DNA of 64,000 bases, from the NCBI GenBank assembly GCA_041398745.1, contig JAWKUB010000002.1:806001-870000 (forward strand). Direction: 5' to 3'. The translations under genes and the position numbers were made by a program. The number at the start of each line of letters is the position of its first letter. Within the stretch, counting starts at the first letter, position 1. Under the pieces are notes generated by a model. It was not told the origin of the DNA. It saw nothing but the letters and a program-made list of their open reading frames with translations, and searched no databases. Below, in pieces: positions 47,069-55,951 of this stretch. Origin of the DNA: JACKHO01 sp041398745. Lineage in GTDB: Bacteria; Planctomycetota; Planctomycetia; Planctomycetales; Planctomycetaceae.

Positions 47069-47108
47069 AGATGCTGGTTCCAGATTCGATTGAGAACAAG
47101 AGAGAGTA

Positions 47109-48572
47109 CTAAGGCAGAAGTTCCACGTGTCGCCGCGTCACTTCGCGTCCCTGCAGCTTGAGGACGACAGCATACTGGCCCGGTTCGAGGAATTCACGTA
47201 GTGGGAACGTGGCATACACGCGAACTTCTTCACGTGGTGCGATAATCGCAAAGCGGTCAATCTGGAGGTTGTCGGGATTATGCAAATCGATTTCCAGCCA
47301 AATGTCTTCGTGGGGCGGAGTCAACATGCACTGGGCGACCAGTGTTTCACCTCGGCGAAATTCCGTGCGTGAATTGGCAAGCTGTCCGCCCAGCATGGTG
47401 GTTCCTGTGTCGAAGGCGAACACTTTGTCGATGGGGCGAATTCTCAGGTCACCGGAAAACAGTTCGGCCTCACGTTCCGGGGAAATGGGAGTGAGGACGT
47501 GTCGACCTTCGGCCCGACGTTCGCCGTAGACGTCAAGCTGAGCTTCCGCCGTGACGGCAACCAGCGTAACGACAGTCAAGACACCGGCAAACAGACCAAG
47601 ATTGAAACGACCAAACACCGACTCCTGCGGACTATGAGCGGGAACCAGATTGGAAACCTTCTCACCCCATGACCTCAGCTTTCCGCCAAGCCACCCGGCC
47701 TCCTCTTCGGTCAGAAACGCGCAATACACGGCAAGGTAAACAAGTGGGAAGACCAACAGGCCGAGCATGAAGAAGGTCAGGATATGGAAGAATACGCCCA
47801 TTGATAACGCAACAGTTCGTGGCAAGCCGCGCCAGCATACGAACGGAAAGACAATTTCCCAAAGTAGTGTGATGTAACACATCGCGACGATGAGCACCTG
47901 ATTGGTGCTGAACCATTCGCCGAGTGGATTGGCAAAGTTGGTATTCGTCAGCATCCAAAATCGCATGAGGTCGCCGGACAAATACTCGGGCATGCGAAGT
48001 TTGGTAACCGCCGCTCCAAGATACACAACCGCAATGAGAATTTGCATGAGCCGCCGCGGCCACGCTGAGGCCTTCTGCGGCTGCGAGTCACCTGCCAGCC
48101 AGGCATCGATTGACCAGACGCGACCACAGCCTGACATCGAGAGCAACAACAAGACGTGTGTCGCAACCACCGTGTACTTGGTCAGCGTGCTGAGGTAATC
48201 GGTCAATCCGAAGTAGGGATAGAGGATGAGTACAACAATTGTGGAAAACCGGGTCTTCCATCCAAGTGACATGGTGAACAGGCAGCAGATCATCAAAGTG
48301 TATGCAGCCATCGCACCCGATGGAGAGAGGATGATGGGCAAGTTCTGATAACCATATCCTTCCCAGAATGGCGTGGGGGCACCATCAAGAGAATAGAGTT
48401 CGCGCACGTGGAGCCAGCGAGGCAGCGCGCCCACCAGTAATGCGAGAGGAAACAGAATTCGGACGAGTGCCAACGCGTAAGGAGTTTCTTCAGCGAAGAA
48501 GAAATCGTTGAGCTGGTCCCAGAACGACTTCCGGGTCTGCGAACTAGATGTTTCCAATTGTGGTTGCGACAT
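47109..48572 (-). CDS. HTTM-domain membrane protein
   Basis: This 487-residue protein has about eight hydrophobic spans and the HTTM (horizontally transferred transmembrane) domain: LVRILFPLALLVGALPRWL at about 40, GLTDYLSTLTKYTVVATHVLLLLSM and IAVVYLGAAVTKLRMPEYL. The C-terminal 130 residues are a soluble beta-rich extension. The domain is related to vitamin K-dependent gamma-carboxylases, but the catalytic role here is unproven. It is followed, 37 bases upstream on the same strand, by a membrane-anchored unknown gene. Confidence 0.85.
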   Translation of the reverse strand: MSQPQLETSSSQTRKSFWDQLNDFFFAEETPYALALVRILFPLALLVGALPRWLHVRELYSLDGAPTPFWEGYGYQNLPIILSPSGAMAAYTLMICCLFTMSLGWKTRFSTIVVLILYPYFGLTDYLSTLTKYTVVATHVLLLLSMSGCGRVWSIDAWLAGDSQPQKASAWPRRLMQILIAVVYLGAAVTKLRMPEYLSGDLMRFWMLTNTNFANPLGEWFSTNQVLIVAMCYITLLWEIVFPFVCWRGLPRTVALSMGVFFHILTFFMLGLLVFPLVYLAVYCAFLTEEEAGWLGGKLRSWGEKVSNLVPAHSPQESVFGRFNLGLFAGVLTVVTLVAVTAEAQLDVYGERRAEGRHVLTPISPEREAELFSGDLRIRPIDKVFAFDTGTTMLGGQLANSRTEFRRGETLVAQCMLTPPHEDIWLEIDLHNPDNLQIDRFAIIAPREEVRVYATFPLREFLEPGQYAVVLKLQGREVTRRHVELLP

Positions 48573-48609
48573 GAGTGCCTCGAACCGTTAAACGAAGAAT
48601 CTTTGCCGT

Positions 48610-49263
48610 CTAGCGCGACGTCATTTCGGAACCAGCAGAGGGCTGGAGAAACGCGGGCGAATTGTCAGAGTTCTGTGACTGACCGACCGAAGGCATGAAC
48701 GGCTGCCCAACGGCGTATTCGGTCCGCAGACGAGGATTGTCTTTAATCGACTCAGTGATTAGATAGTTCTTCCAGTCGGTGTTCAGATTGATCACTTGGC
48801 CATCCGGATCGTAAGACGCTCGTAGGTAGTAGTACGAGGGGCGTTGTCGCTCTTCTTCGTAGTGCTGGTTCCAGACGGTCTCGGGCAGATTGTATTTCTT
48901 GGGCCAGCACTCATCGACCAGGTGCACGCAAACAATGGGCTCATGCTCAGTATGCCGCAGCACGTTACTAGCCAGGCGACCAGAGTGGTTTCCGAGGTAG
49001 TCGTAGGTTGCCCGATCGGCCGAGCCATAAGGGGCATAATCACCCCAGGGAGCCGGCGTAAGTTCGTAACAGGCCCCGCTTTCCCCTTCCGCGATGAGAT
49101 GGCGACGGGTCTCGTAAGCGTCCCAACCGCAGTACATGTCCCAGACCAGGAAGTACATTTCCAGGCGGTCGTGGGAGTGAAACCCGGTGAGGTGGCTGAA
49201 TACGCCAAATGCCAGGGCACACAAATATCCAGCGATGAATACACACACGGCGGTACGTTTCAT
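48610..49263 (-). CDS. membrane-anchored protein of unknown function
   Basis: This 217-residue protein has an N-terminal hydrophobic anchor (MKRTAVCVFIAGYLCALAFG) and a soluble domain rich in aromatic residues, with the segment DMYCGWDAYETRRHLIAEG and several paired cysteines. I recognise no family. The ATG at 49263 is supported by AGGAGG seven bases upstream. It is directly upstream of the HTTM gene on the same strand and probably in one operon, so it may be its partner. A clear terminator separates it from the next gene. Confidence 0.7.
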   Translation of the reverse strand: MKRTAVCVFIAGYLCALAFGVFSHLTGFHSHDRLEMYFLVWDMYCGWDAYETRRHLIAEGESGACYELTPAPWGDYAPYGSADRATYDYLGNHSGRLASNVLRHTEHEPIVCVHLVDECWPKKYNLPETVWNQHYEEERQRPSYYYLRASYDPDGQVINLNTDWKNYLITESIKDNPRLRTEYAVGQPFMPSVGQSQNSDNSPAFLQPSAGSEMTSR

Positions 49264-49290
49264 CAGGCAGCCTCCTGCTGCAATCGTGGG

Positions 49291-49322
49291 GAAAAACGGT
49301 CTCAATTCGTCAATTGAGACCG
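49291..49322 (-). terminator. Rho-independent terminator
   Basis: A perfect 11-bp stem (CGGTCTCAATT paired with AATTGAGACCG) with a four-base loop is followed on the minus strand by TTTTTCC. It ends transcription of the minus-strand gene that stops at 49435. Confidence 0.88.
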
Positions 49323-49434
49323 CAACTATCCGCCAACTGACGACTTGAGGTCAATATCGATTGCAGTCAGAGACCAGGTGTGCGGCATGGCACATGCATC
49401 AGCCCGCCAACGCTCGCAAGTACTGTTTATGGAG

Positions 49435-50085
49435 CTATTTGCGAATGGACTCCAGCATTTTGATCGTCTGCTCTTCATCCCAGTCTTCCTCCGGGACAAT
49501 GTAGATGACCATGCCGACGCCGTTTCGTGCCTGGAACGAGCCAGTCACCTGTCGGATTTCCGTTTCCGTTCCACTCTGGTTCATGGTCCCCTGGGCAAAC
49601 ACAAAGTCGCGTTCTTGACCATCGACCATGAGCGTGCGCGTTTCCGACTGGGTAATGACCACGTCCTTGTTCTGCTGGTTCATTTGCTGATTGGCCTGCA
49701 TTTTCATTTGTTGTTCCATTTGCTCAGGATCGGCATCTTTGATGTCCATTCCCATGAGCATGAGGAACTCGCCCTGCTGATCACCGAACCCGGCCATCTT
49801 CATTTTGAAGACCATGACATTCATCTCCACACCCATTGCCGGAGGAAGGGTGTCTGGTATGTCGATGCCAACGATTTCTTCACGCAGAGCAGCAATCTTG
49901 TCGGGGTCCTCGGTGACATTCACCATTCGACTGCCGAGGTAGGTGAAACCTCCGCAACAAACCACAATGCCCAGAATTCCGCCGCAGCCCAAGCCGAGCA
50001 GAACTTTGGTGAGAGTCGACATCCCCTTCTTCTTGGGAACCAGCTCTTCATCGCCAAAGCCTTCATTGATGTCTTCGGATGACAT
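49435..50085 (-). CDS. single-span membrane protein, unknown function
   Basis: This 216-residue protein has a charged N-terminus, one membrane span at about 25-47 (VLLGLGCGGILGIVVCCGGF) and an extracytoplasmic domain of about 170 residues. A Met- and Gln-rich stretch lies near residues 113-143. No family is recognised. It sits between a sulfatase gene and the HTTM pair, with its own terminator, and is probably transcribed separately. The ATG at 50085 follows a short upstream region. Function cannot be assigned. Confidence 0.65.
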   Translation of the reverse strand: MSSEDINEGFGDEELVPKKKGMSTLTKVLLGLGCGGILGIVVCCGGFTYLGSRMVNVTEDPDKIAALREEIVGIDIPDTLPPAMGVEMNVMVFKMKMAGFGDQQGEFLMLMGMDIKDADPEQMEQQMKMQANQQMNQQNKDVVITQSETRTLMVDGQERDFVFAQGTMNQSGTETEIRQVTGSFQARNGVGMVIYIVPEEDWDEEQTIKMLESIRK

Positions 50086-50136
50086 AGTTCATTTGCCTGT
50101 GTCTGGATGTCAGAAAGGGATTTTAACGTGGGTCTG

Positions 50137-51714
50137 TTACTTTTTCGGCTTTTGCTGACGAGGCTGCAAGCTGGGCGGATTCGATTCCACGGAACCACGG
50201 TCATCGGGGACTTCGAGGTCCTTCTGGAGCGATGCGATTTCAGCTTTCATTTCTTTGATGATGTCGGCATATTGTTGTTCGGTATAAATGTTCCGCATTT
50301 CGCGGGGATCGGCTTCCAGGTCGTACAGTTCCCATTCGTCGACGTTGTAGAAGTGGATGAGTTTGTAACGCTCGTTGCGGACGCCATAGTGGCGGCGCAC
50401 CATGTGAGCTGTTTTCTGGTTGTTCAGGAATTCGTAGTACTGGTAGTAGTGCGACTTCCGCCAGTTGTCCGGTGACTCGCCGCGAAACAGCGGAACCAGA
50501 CTCATCCCCTGCATGTCTGCCGGGACTTCCTGCCCAGCCAGGTCGAGAAACGTTTCGGCAAAGTCGACATTCGAAACGAGGTGCTCATCCTTCGTTCCAG
50601 GTTCGGTGACTCCCGGCCAACGCACCATGAGCGGTTGACGATAACTTTCCTCGTACATGAAACGTTTGTCGAACCAGCCATGATCACCAAGGTAGAAGCC
50701 CTGGTCGGACGAATAAACGACCACGGTGTTCTTCGCCAATCCTGTTTCGTCGAGGTAGTCAAGCACGCGGCCGACATTCTCATCAACACTCGCGACGCAG
50801 CGGAGATAGTCTTTGATGTACCGCTGATACTTCCAGCGGATGAGGTCATCCCCCTTGAGATTGGCTTTGCGGAAGGCTTCGTTCTTTGGCTCGTAAGCGG
50901 CATTCCAGGCGGCCAGTTGTTCGTCGGTCAGGTTTCGAGGCGGAGTGAGTTTGAGGTCATCTGGCGTCAAGGTGTGCTCAACGCTCATGTCCTGCTCGTG
51001 AGCGGCCCGGCCACGGGTTTCGTAATTGTCGAACAGGTTGGAGGGTTCTGGAATGGTGACGTCGTCGTACATCGTCAGGTACTTGGGGCCCGGCTGCCAG
51101 TTGCGGTGCGGAGCTTTGTGCTGATACATCAGCATGAACGGCTTGTCGCCTTCGCGTCCTTCTTTCAACCATTCAAGTGCCAGGTCGGTAATGATGTCAG
51201 TGGTGTATCCTGTGTACTTCGTGCGGACCTGATTGCCGGAGCCGTCGACGTCACGCAGCATAATGGGGTTGTAGTATGGACCTTGGCCCACCAGCACTTC
51301 GCTGTAGTTGTAGCCTTGTGGCGCCATGTGTTCGCCGAGGTGCCACTTGCCAATGACTGCCGTTTGATAGCCGGCTGACTGCAACAGCTTGGGGAACGTT
51401 TGCTGCGTTCCATCAAACTTGTTGCCGTTCATGTAGAAGCCGTTTTTGTGGCTGTACTTCCCCGTCTGGATGACAGCCCGGCTCGGCCCACAAATGGAAT
51501 TGGTGCAGAAACAGTTACGGAACAGCATCCCTTCGTTGGCAATGCGGTCGAGGTTCGGGGTCTGATTAATCTCCGAACCGTACGCACTAATGGCGTGTGA
51601 AGCGTGGTCGTCTGTAAAAATGAACAGAATGTTCGGACGCGATTCAGCTGCCTGAACGCAGGAGAGTCCGAAGAGCAGCATCAGGAATGAAAAAGAACGC
51701 AGCAGTGGCTTCAT
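50137..51714 (-). CDS. secreted type I sulfatase
   Basis: This 525-residue protein is a formylglycine-dependent sulfatase. The signal peptide ends near CVQAAE, and the metal-binding acids follow in IFTDDHASHAI. The modification motif is C75-G-P-S-R79 in NSICGPSRAVIQTGKY. Downstream come GKWHLGEHM and YSSDQGFYLGDHGWFDKR. It would cut sulfate esters from polysaccharides outside the cytoplasm. The C-terminal tail (about 505-525) is low complexity. A cognate maturase candidate is at 54,551. Confidence 0.93.
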   Translation of the reverse strand: MKPLLRSFSFLMLLFGLSCVQAAESRPNILFIFTDDHASHAISAYGSEINQTPNLDRIANEGMLFRNCFCTNSICGPSRAVIQTGKYSHKNGFYMNGNKFDGTQQTFPKLLQSAGYQTAVIGKWHLGEHMAPQGYNYSEVLVGQGPYYNPIMLRDVDGSGNQVRTKYTGYTTDIITDLALEWLKEGREGDKPFMLMYQHKAPHRNWQPGPKYLTMYDDVTIPEPSNLFDNYETRGRAAHEQDMSVEHTLTPDDLKLTPPRNLTDEQLAAWNAAYEPKNEAFRKANLKGDDLIRWKYQRYIKDYLRCVASVDENVGRVLDYLDETGLAKNTVVVYSSDQGFYLGDHGWFDKRFMYEESYRQPLMVRWPGVTEPGTKDEHLVSNVDFAETFLDLAGQEVPADMQGMSLVPLFRGESPDNWRKSHYYQYYEFLNNQKTAHMVRRHYGVRNERYKLIHFYNVDEWELYDLEADPREMRNIYTEQQYADIIKEMKAEIASLQKDLEVPDDRGSVESNPPSLQPRQQKPKK

Positions 51715-51904
51715 GGCAATTTGGTACTTCAGATCATATTGTGAAAAACTGACATGGTTTGGTGCCTGAGAGTTTACCGACTCCCATGTGAGGTCGCTAT
51801 GATCATCCGAAAAGACCGATGTGTCGTACCGGGGTTTACCCTCGTTTCCGTTCGTGAAACGAACCCGCTCACTTCAAGTTGACCGCATTTTCGGAAAGTA
51901 ATTT

Positions 51905-52846
51905 GTGACCGCCTCCTCCCAGAATCTCATTCAATCGCTGGCTAATAACATTGGCTCCGTGCTGTTGGGCAAAGAAGATGTTATTCGGCTGGCCTTGGTT
52001 GCACTGCTTGGCGAAGGACATTTGCTCATCGAAGATGCGCCCGGCGTCGGTAAGACCTCGTTGGCGAAAGCGATTGCTCAGAGCGTGAACTGCGACTTCG
52101 CCCGTCTGCAATGTACGCCTGACCTGTTGCCGAGCGACATACTCGGTTCGAGCGTGTTTCTCCCCAACCGGGGCGAGTTTGAGTTTCGCAAAGGTCCGGT
52201 TTTCACCAACGTGCTTTTGGCCGACGAAATCAACCGGACCACGCCGCGTACGCAGAGTGCCCTGCTCGAAGCCATGATGGAGCAACAGGTTTCTGTTGAA
52301 GGCACTACCTACGAACTCAATCGCCCCTTCTTTGTGCTGGCCACACAGAATCCCTTTGAATTCGAAGGGACCTATCCACTGCCGGAGAATCAACTCGACC
52401 GCTTCATGTTACGCATCGAAATCGGGTATCCCTCGCGGGAGTCGGAACGTGCGGTATTCAAGAGTCACCGGGCTGGCCAACCGGTCGATTCGCTCAAGGC
52501 AGTCATAGATGGCAACGAACTCATTAGCCTGCAGCAGTCAGTTCGAGAAGTGAAAGTCGATGACGCCATATCCGACTACATTCTGGACATCGTGCATGCC
52601 ACTCGGTCGCACGAGCAACTCTCACTCGGGGTTTCGACTCGCGGTGCGCTGACGTTCTACCGGGCTGTACAAAGCCTGGCCCTTGTGAAAGGCCGAGACT
52701 ATGCTACGCCCGATGATGTGAAAGCTCTGGCAGAACCGGTGCTCGCCCACCGTGTGATGTGTGGCGGCGTTATTCGAGAAGGGCAGCGAACCCGTGCACG
52801 GCAAATTATTCAGCAAATCGTTGATCGTACGCGCGTGCCTGCGTAG
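51905..52846 (+). CDS. MoxR-family AAA+ ATPase
   Basis: This 313-residue AAA+ ATPase has Walker A (LIEDAPGVGKTSLAKAI), Walker B (VLLADEINRTTPRTQS), a sensor 1 region (FVLATQNPFEFEGTYPLPE) and the MoxR C-terminal lid. MoxR proteins act as chaperones for metal-cofactor or membrane complexes, usually beside DUF58 and von Willebrand factor A genes. None follows here: the stop is 15 bases from the convergent gatC stop, so it is an orphan. The GTG start (51905) has GGAAAG upstream. Confidence 0.93.
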   Translation: MTASSQNLIQSLANNIGSVLLGKEDVIRLALVALLGEGHLLIEDAPGVGKTSLAKAIAQSVNCDFARLQCTPDLLPSDILGSSVFLPNRGEFEFRKGPVFTNVLLADEINRTTPRTQSALLEAMMEQQVSVEGTTYELNRPFFVLATQNPFEFEGTYPLPENQLDRFMLRIEIGYPSRESERAVFKSHRAGQPVDSLKAVIDGNELISLQQSVREVKVDDAISDYILDIVHATRSHEQLSLGVSTRGALTFYRAVQSLALVKGRDYATPDDVKALAEPVLAHRVMCGGVIREGQRTRARQIIQQIVDRTRVPA

Positions 52847-52861
52847 CTTCTATCACGGTCC

Positions 52862-53158
52862 TCAGGCATCAGTGTCGAGAATTGGGGGTACGAGGAAGTA
52901 CTTCCCGTCCGACTTCGGGGCGTTCGACAAAGCGGCATCTCGAGGGAGGGACTCTTTTCGTTCGTCTTCACGAAGTACATTGGTTACTTCGTGTGGATGC
53001 GCAAGGGGCTCAACGTTCGAAGTGTCCACTTGTCCCAGCATGTCGACATACTTCAAAACGTTCCCGAGCTGGTCGGCATAGCGGACTGCTTCATCTTCAG
53101 TGAGCTGAAGGCGAGCCAATTTCGCCACCTTTTGGACATCGATTCCCTGCTCGGACAT
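52862..53158 (-). CDS. gatC: Asp-tRNA(Asn)/Glu-tRNA(Gln) amidotransferase subunit C
   Basis: GatC is the small subunit of the GatCAB amidotransferase, which makes Gln-tRNA and Asn-tRNA by transamidation. The 98-residue protein has VAKLARLQLTEDEAVRYADQL, LKYVDMLGQVDTSNVEPL and the C-terminal GKYFLVPPILDTD typical of the family. The genes for subunits A and B are not in the window. A hairpin between it and the sigma-factor gene separates their transcripts. Confidence 0.95.
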   Translation of the reverse strand: MSEQGIDVQKVAKLARLQLTEDEAVRYADQLGNVLKYVDMLGQVDTSNVEPLAHPHEVTNVLREDERKESLPRDAALSNAPKSDGKYFLVPPILDTDA

Positions 53159-53183
53159 TGGACCGTACTCGACTGGATAAATT

Positions 53184-53227
53184 CAACAAACCCCATGCCC
53201 GATGCACAAGGTCTGTGCCGGGCATGG
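53184..53227 (-). terminator. hairpin terminator of the sigma-factor gene
   Basis: Nested stems (CCATGCCCG and GCACA with their complements) form a strong hairpin, followed on the minus strand by TTTGTTGAATTT. It lies 52 bases after the sigma-factor stop and just before gatC. Confidence 0.75.
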
Positions 53228-53278
53228 TAGTTGGTTGATGAGCGGTCGTCGACCGGTCACGTCGCTTTGGAAATGGCG

Positions 53279-54220
53279 TCACACTTCCAGTTCTTCGGGA
53301 ACGAGGTTCAGCTCTGCGGCTACTTCCCTCAGCTTTTCGAGAGCGCGGTGCTGAAGTTGTCGGACGCGTTCCTTGCTGAGTCCCATTTCCGACGCGAGGC
53401 ACTTCAGCGTCTTGCCTTTACCTTCACCGCCGAGGTTGTAGCGACCGTGAATGATTTGGCGTTCACGGTCATCCAGACGATTGGGGAACTGCAGCAGCAG
53501 TTCCTTCACCAGGCCTTCATCAAAACCAGATTCGTTCTCCACTTCCGGTTGAAGCAGCGAGTCGGCCAGAACATCGGAGGGGACGGCAGTTTCCTTCCCT
53601 TTGCGACGATGGCGCCGTTGAATCACTCGGAAAAAGTGTCGCTGTACGGCGTGTGTCGCGTAGGTGCTGAACCGGAAGCCACGATCAATGTCGAATTTGT
53701 CGATGGCCTTCAGCAGAATGAGGTTCCCTTCGCTGACAAGTTCCTCGTAGTCGCTTGAGTTGCCCGAGAACTTGCCGGCTAAACCAGCGACCAGACGAAC
53801 ATTCGACTGCACTAGTTCACCCCGGGCGGCCTGAGCTTCCTTTAATGCCAGTTTCAGTTGGTCGAGTGTCCGCTGAGAAGGCCGCTTGGAGTCGAGTTTT
53901 GCTCTAAGCGTGTTGGCTCGGAAGAGGAAGTAGTTCATCCGACGGAACAGATACGCTTCTCCCTCCGGGCTGAGGAGTTGTACGTTGACTCCCACGGTCA
54001 ATTGCAGTCCACCCTGACCGCCCCCAATCAGCGAGGGAGATTCGGAATACATTTCGGTCGGACGCTCGGAGTCGAGTTGGCGAACCGTCAATCGTTCAAA
54101 AGAACGGGAGTGGACGTACGCGATTTCTCGCTTCAGCAATTCTTCGGCTTCGTGACGCAAACCGTTCGTTACTGAAGGCTTTCGTGGTTCGACTGCAGTT
54201 GGAGTGGGCATTTTCAACAT
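53279..54220 (-). CDS. RNA polymerase sigma-70 family factor
   Basis: This 313-residue sigma factor lacks the region 1.1 of the housekeeping factor. Region 2 is intact (LVQSNVRLVAGLAGKF, DLVSEGNLILLKAIDKFD-like sequence and RGFRFSTYATHAVQRHFF), and region 4 carries the helix-turn-helix (LKCLASEMGLSKERVRQLQHRA). It is therefore a group 2/3-type alternative sigma, role unknown. I chose the ATG at 54220 because AGGAAAAG lies just before it. The upstream DNA contains unusual repeats. Confidence 0.92.
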   Translation of the reverse strand: MLKMPTPTAVEPRKPSVTNGLRHEAEELLKREIAYVHSRSFERLTVRQLDSERPTEMYSESPSLIGGGQGGLQLTVGVNVQLLSPEGEAYLFRRMNYFLFRANTLRAKLDSKRPSQRTLDQLKLALKEAQAARGELVQSNVRLVAGLAGKFSGNSSDYEELVSEGNLILLKAIDKFDIDRGFRFSTYATHAVQRHFFRVIQRRHRRKGKETAVPSDVLADSLLQPEVENESGFDEGLVKELLLQFPNRLDDRERQIIHGRYNLGGEGKGKTLKCLASEMGLSKERVRQLQHRALEKLREVAAELNLVPEELEV

Positions 54221-54232
54221 GGCTTTTCCTGA

Positions 54233-54319
54233 CTGAAATATCAACCAAAACGTTCACTTGGTGCATACATTACCGAAATATCGACCATGGATAAACTCCA
54301 CAAACGTTCAAAACGTTCA
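54233..54319. promoter_or_regulatory. repeat-rich region upstream of the sigma-factor gene
   Basis: AAACGTTCA occurs three times (54,248, 54,302 and 54,311, the last two in tandem at a nine-base period). GAAATATC(A/G)ACC occurs twice, 40 bases apart (54,235 and 54,275). Such direct repeats are typical of operator arrays and may regulate the sigma factor or the divergent maturase. No known consensus matches. Confidence 0.5.
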
Positions 54320-54550
54320 CTTTTTTGGAAATCCCAATTGGGGGTAAGTGCGGGCTGTCAAGTCGAGAGTTGTTTTCTTGGGCGTAAAGTTCTTTGGTAA
54401 AGGAGTTTGGAGCTCTGGATGCTTGTTGGAGCTATCCGTCAGCGCAGCGAGTTGACAGTCAGGTGGACGTTTCCGACGATGGAATGTCACCCAATCCAGG
54501 CACGATGAAACTGTCGTCGGGCCCATTTCTCAGCAGTTCAGGCATGTTCA

Positions 54551-55903
54551 ATGGCCCATCAGGCTCAGTCAGCCAGTTCAATCAGCGACGCGGCGATGGG
54601 CGTGCATGTGATGGTGAAGCCGATTGGTCCCATTTGTAACCTGGATTGCGAATACTGTTATTACCTGAAGAAAGAAGAGCTTTACCCAGGCACCAAGAGT
54701 TGGCGGATGCGCAGTGAAATGCTGCGCGAATACATCAGGCAGCACATCGCCGCCCAGCCAGCAGGCGTCGAGGAAATTTCGTTTGCCTGGCAGGGAGGAG
54801 AACCGACCTTACTTGGCGTCGATTTTTTCCGGGAAGCTGTTGCCATTCAAAGAGAGTTGGCCCCACCGGGAGTTCGCACCATTAACACCATGCAGACGAA
54901 CGGGACGCTTCTGGATGACGAATGGTGCTCGTTCTTCAAACAGGAGAACTGGCTGATTGGTCTCTCGATGGACGGCCCGGCCGAACTGCATGATCACTAC
55001 CGATTCGACAAACAGGGAAAGCCCACGTTTTCTCAGGTGCACAGAGGTTTGCAACTTCTGAAGCGGCATGAAGTCGAATTCAATGTGCTGGTGGTAGTGA
55101 ATCGACACAACGGCGATGCCGGTCGCCGGGTCTACACGTATCTCCGGGATAACGGTGCTCAGTTCATGCAGTTCATCCCGGCGGTAGAACCGTTGGAAGG
55201 ACATCACCCCGCTGCGATGAAGCAGGCCGCGAGTGCGGTGTCGCCGAGAAGTGTGCTCCCTGAACAATGGGGCCGTTTTCTGGTCGAAGTCTTCGACGAG
55301 TGGATTCGCCGGGACGTCGGCAAGGTATTCGTGCAAATCTTCGACCAGGCGCTCAGTGCCCACATGGGGATCGAACCGAGTTTGTGTGTCTTTCGCAAAC
55401 AATGCGGTCGGGCCTTAGCCATGGAGCACAACGGCGACGTGTATTCCTGCGATCACTTCGTGGAAGAGGAGTATCGCCTTGGGAACATTCAGGAACTTCC
55501 TCTGGCCGATATGGTCAATTCCGCCCGGCAGCAAGAGTTTGGTCGTCACAAAGAAACATCGCTACCGGAGTATTGCCGAAGCTGTGAAGTGCTCGAATAC
55601 TGCCGTGGCGAATGCCCCAAGAATCGATTGCTGCAAACCCCCGATGGTGCAGAGGGTTTGAACTATCTTTGCGAGGGATACCGTCGGTTCTTCAACCATA
55701 TTCGACCGTGCCTTGAGCAAATGTCCATCGAACTGCGGGCCGGTCGGCATCCCGCGAATGTGATGCATCAGCTGCGTCGAACCGGGGAATCAGCCGCTGT
55801 TGTCTCGAATCGCTCAGGACCTCAATTTGGAGTCGCGGCCGGAAGAAATGATCCCTGCCCTTGCGGATCGGGGAAAAAGTTCAAAAAGTGCTGTATGAAA
55901 TAG
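54551..55903 (+). CDS. anaerobic sulfatase-maturating radical-SAM enzyme with C-terminal SEC-C motif
   Basis: This 450-residue protein is a radical S-adenosylmethionine enzyme of the anSME type, which converts a cysteine or serine of sulfatases to formylglycine. The cluster motif is C29-N-L-D-C33-E-Y-C36. The SPASM-type auxiliary cysteines are in CVFRKQCGRALAMEH and EYCRSCEVLEYCRGECPKN. The extreme C-terminus ends in a zinc-binding SEC-C motif (NDPCPCGSGKKFKKCC), a common add-on in bacterial proteins. It probably activates the Cys-type sulfatases of this genome, including those at 11.6 and 51.7 kb. Confidence 0.9.
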   Translation: MAHQAQSASSISDAAMGVHVMVKPIGPICNLDCEYCYYLKKEELYPGTKSWRMRSEMLREYIRQHIAAQPAGVEEISFAWQGGEPTLLGVDFFREAVAIQRELAPPGVRTINTMQTNGTLLDDEWCSFFKQENWLIGLSMDGPAELHDHYRFDKQGKPTFSQVHRGLQLLKRHEVEFNVLVVVNRHNGDAGRRVYTYLRDNGAQFMQFIPAVEPLEGHHPAAMKQAASAVSPRSVLPEQWGRFLVEVFDEWIRRDVGKVFVQIFDQALSAHMGIEPSLCVFRKQCGRALAMEHNGDVYSCDHFVEEEYRLGNIQELPLADMVNSARQQEFGRHKETSLPEYCRSCEVLEYCRGECPKNRLLQTPDGAEGLNYLCEGYRRFFNHIRPCLEQMSIELRAGRHPANVMHQLRRTGESAAVVSNRSGPQFGVAAGRNDPCPCGSGKKFKKCCMK

Positions 55904-55951
55904 GCGGTGTCTCGCGTTGAGGCACCACTCAAAATTGGAAAGACATCTCAC

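Noticed and set aside
51905..52846. MoxR operon for a metal-dependent enzyme
   Set aside because: No DUF58 or von Willebrand factor A gene follows; the next gene converges from the other strand.
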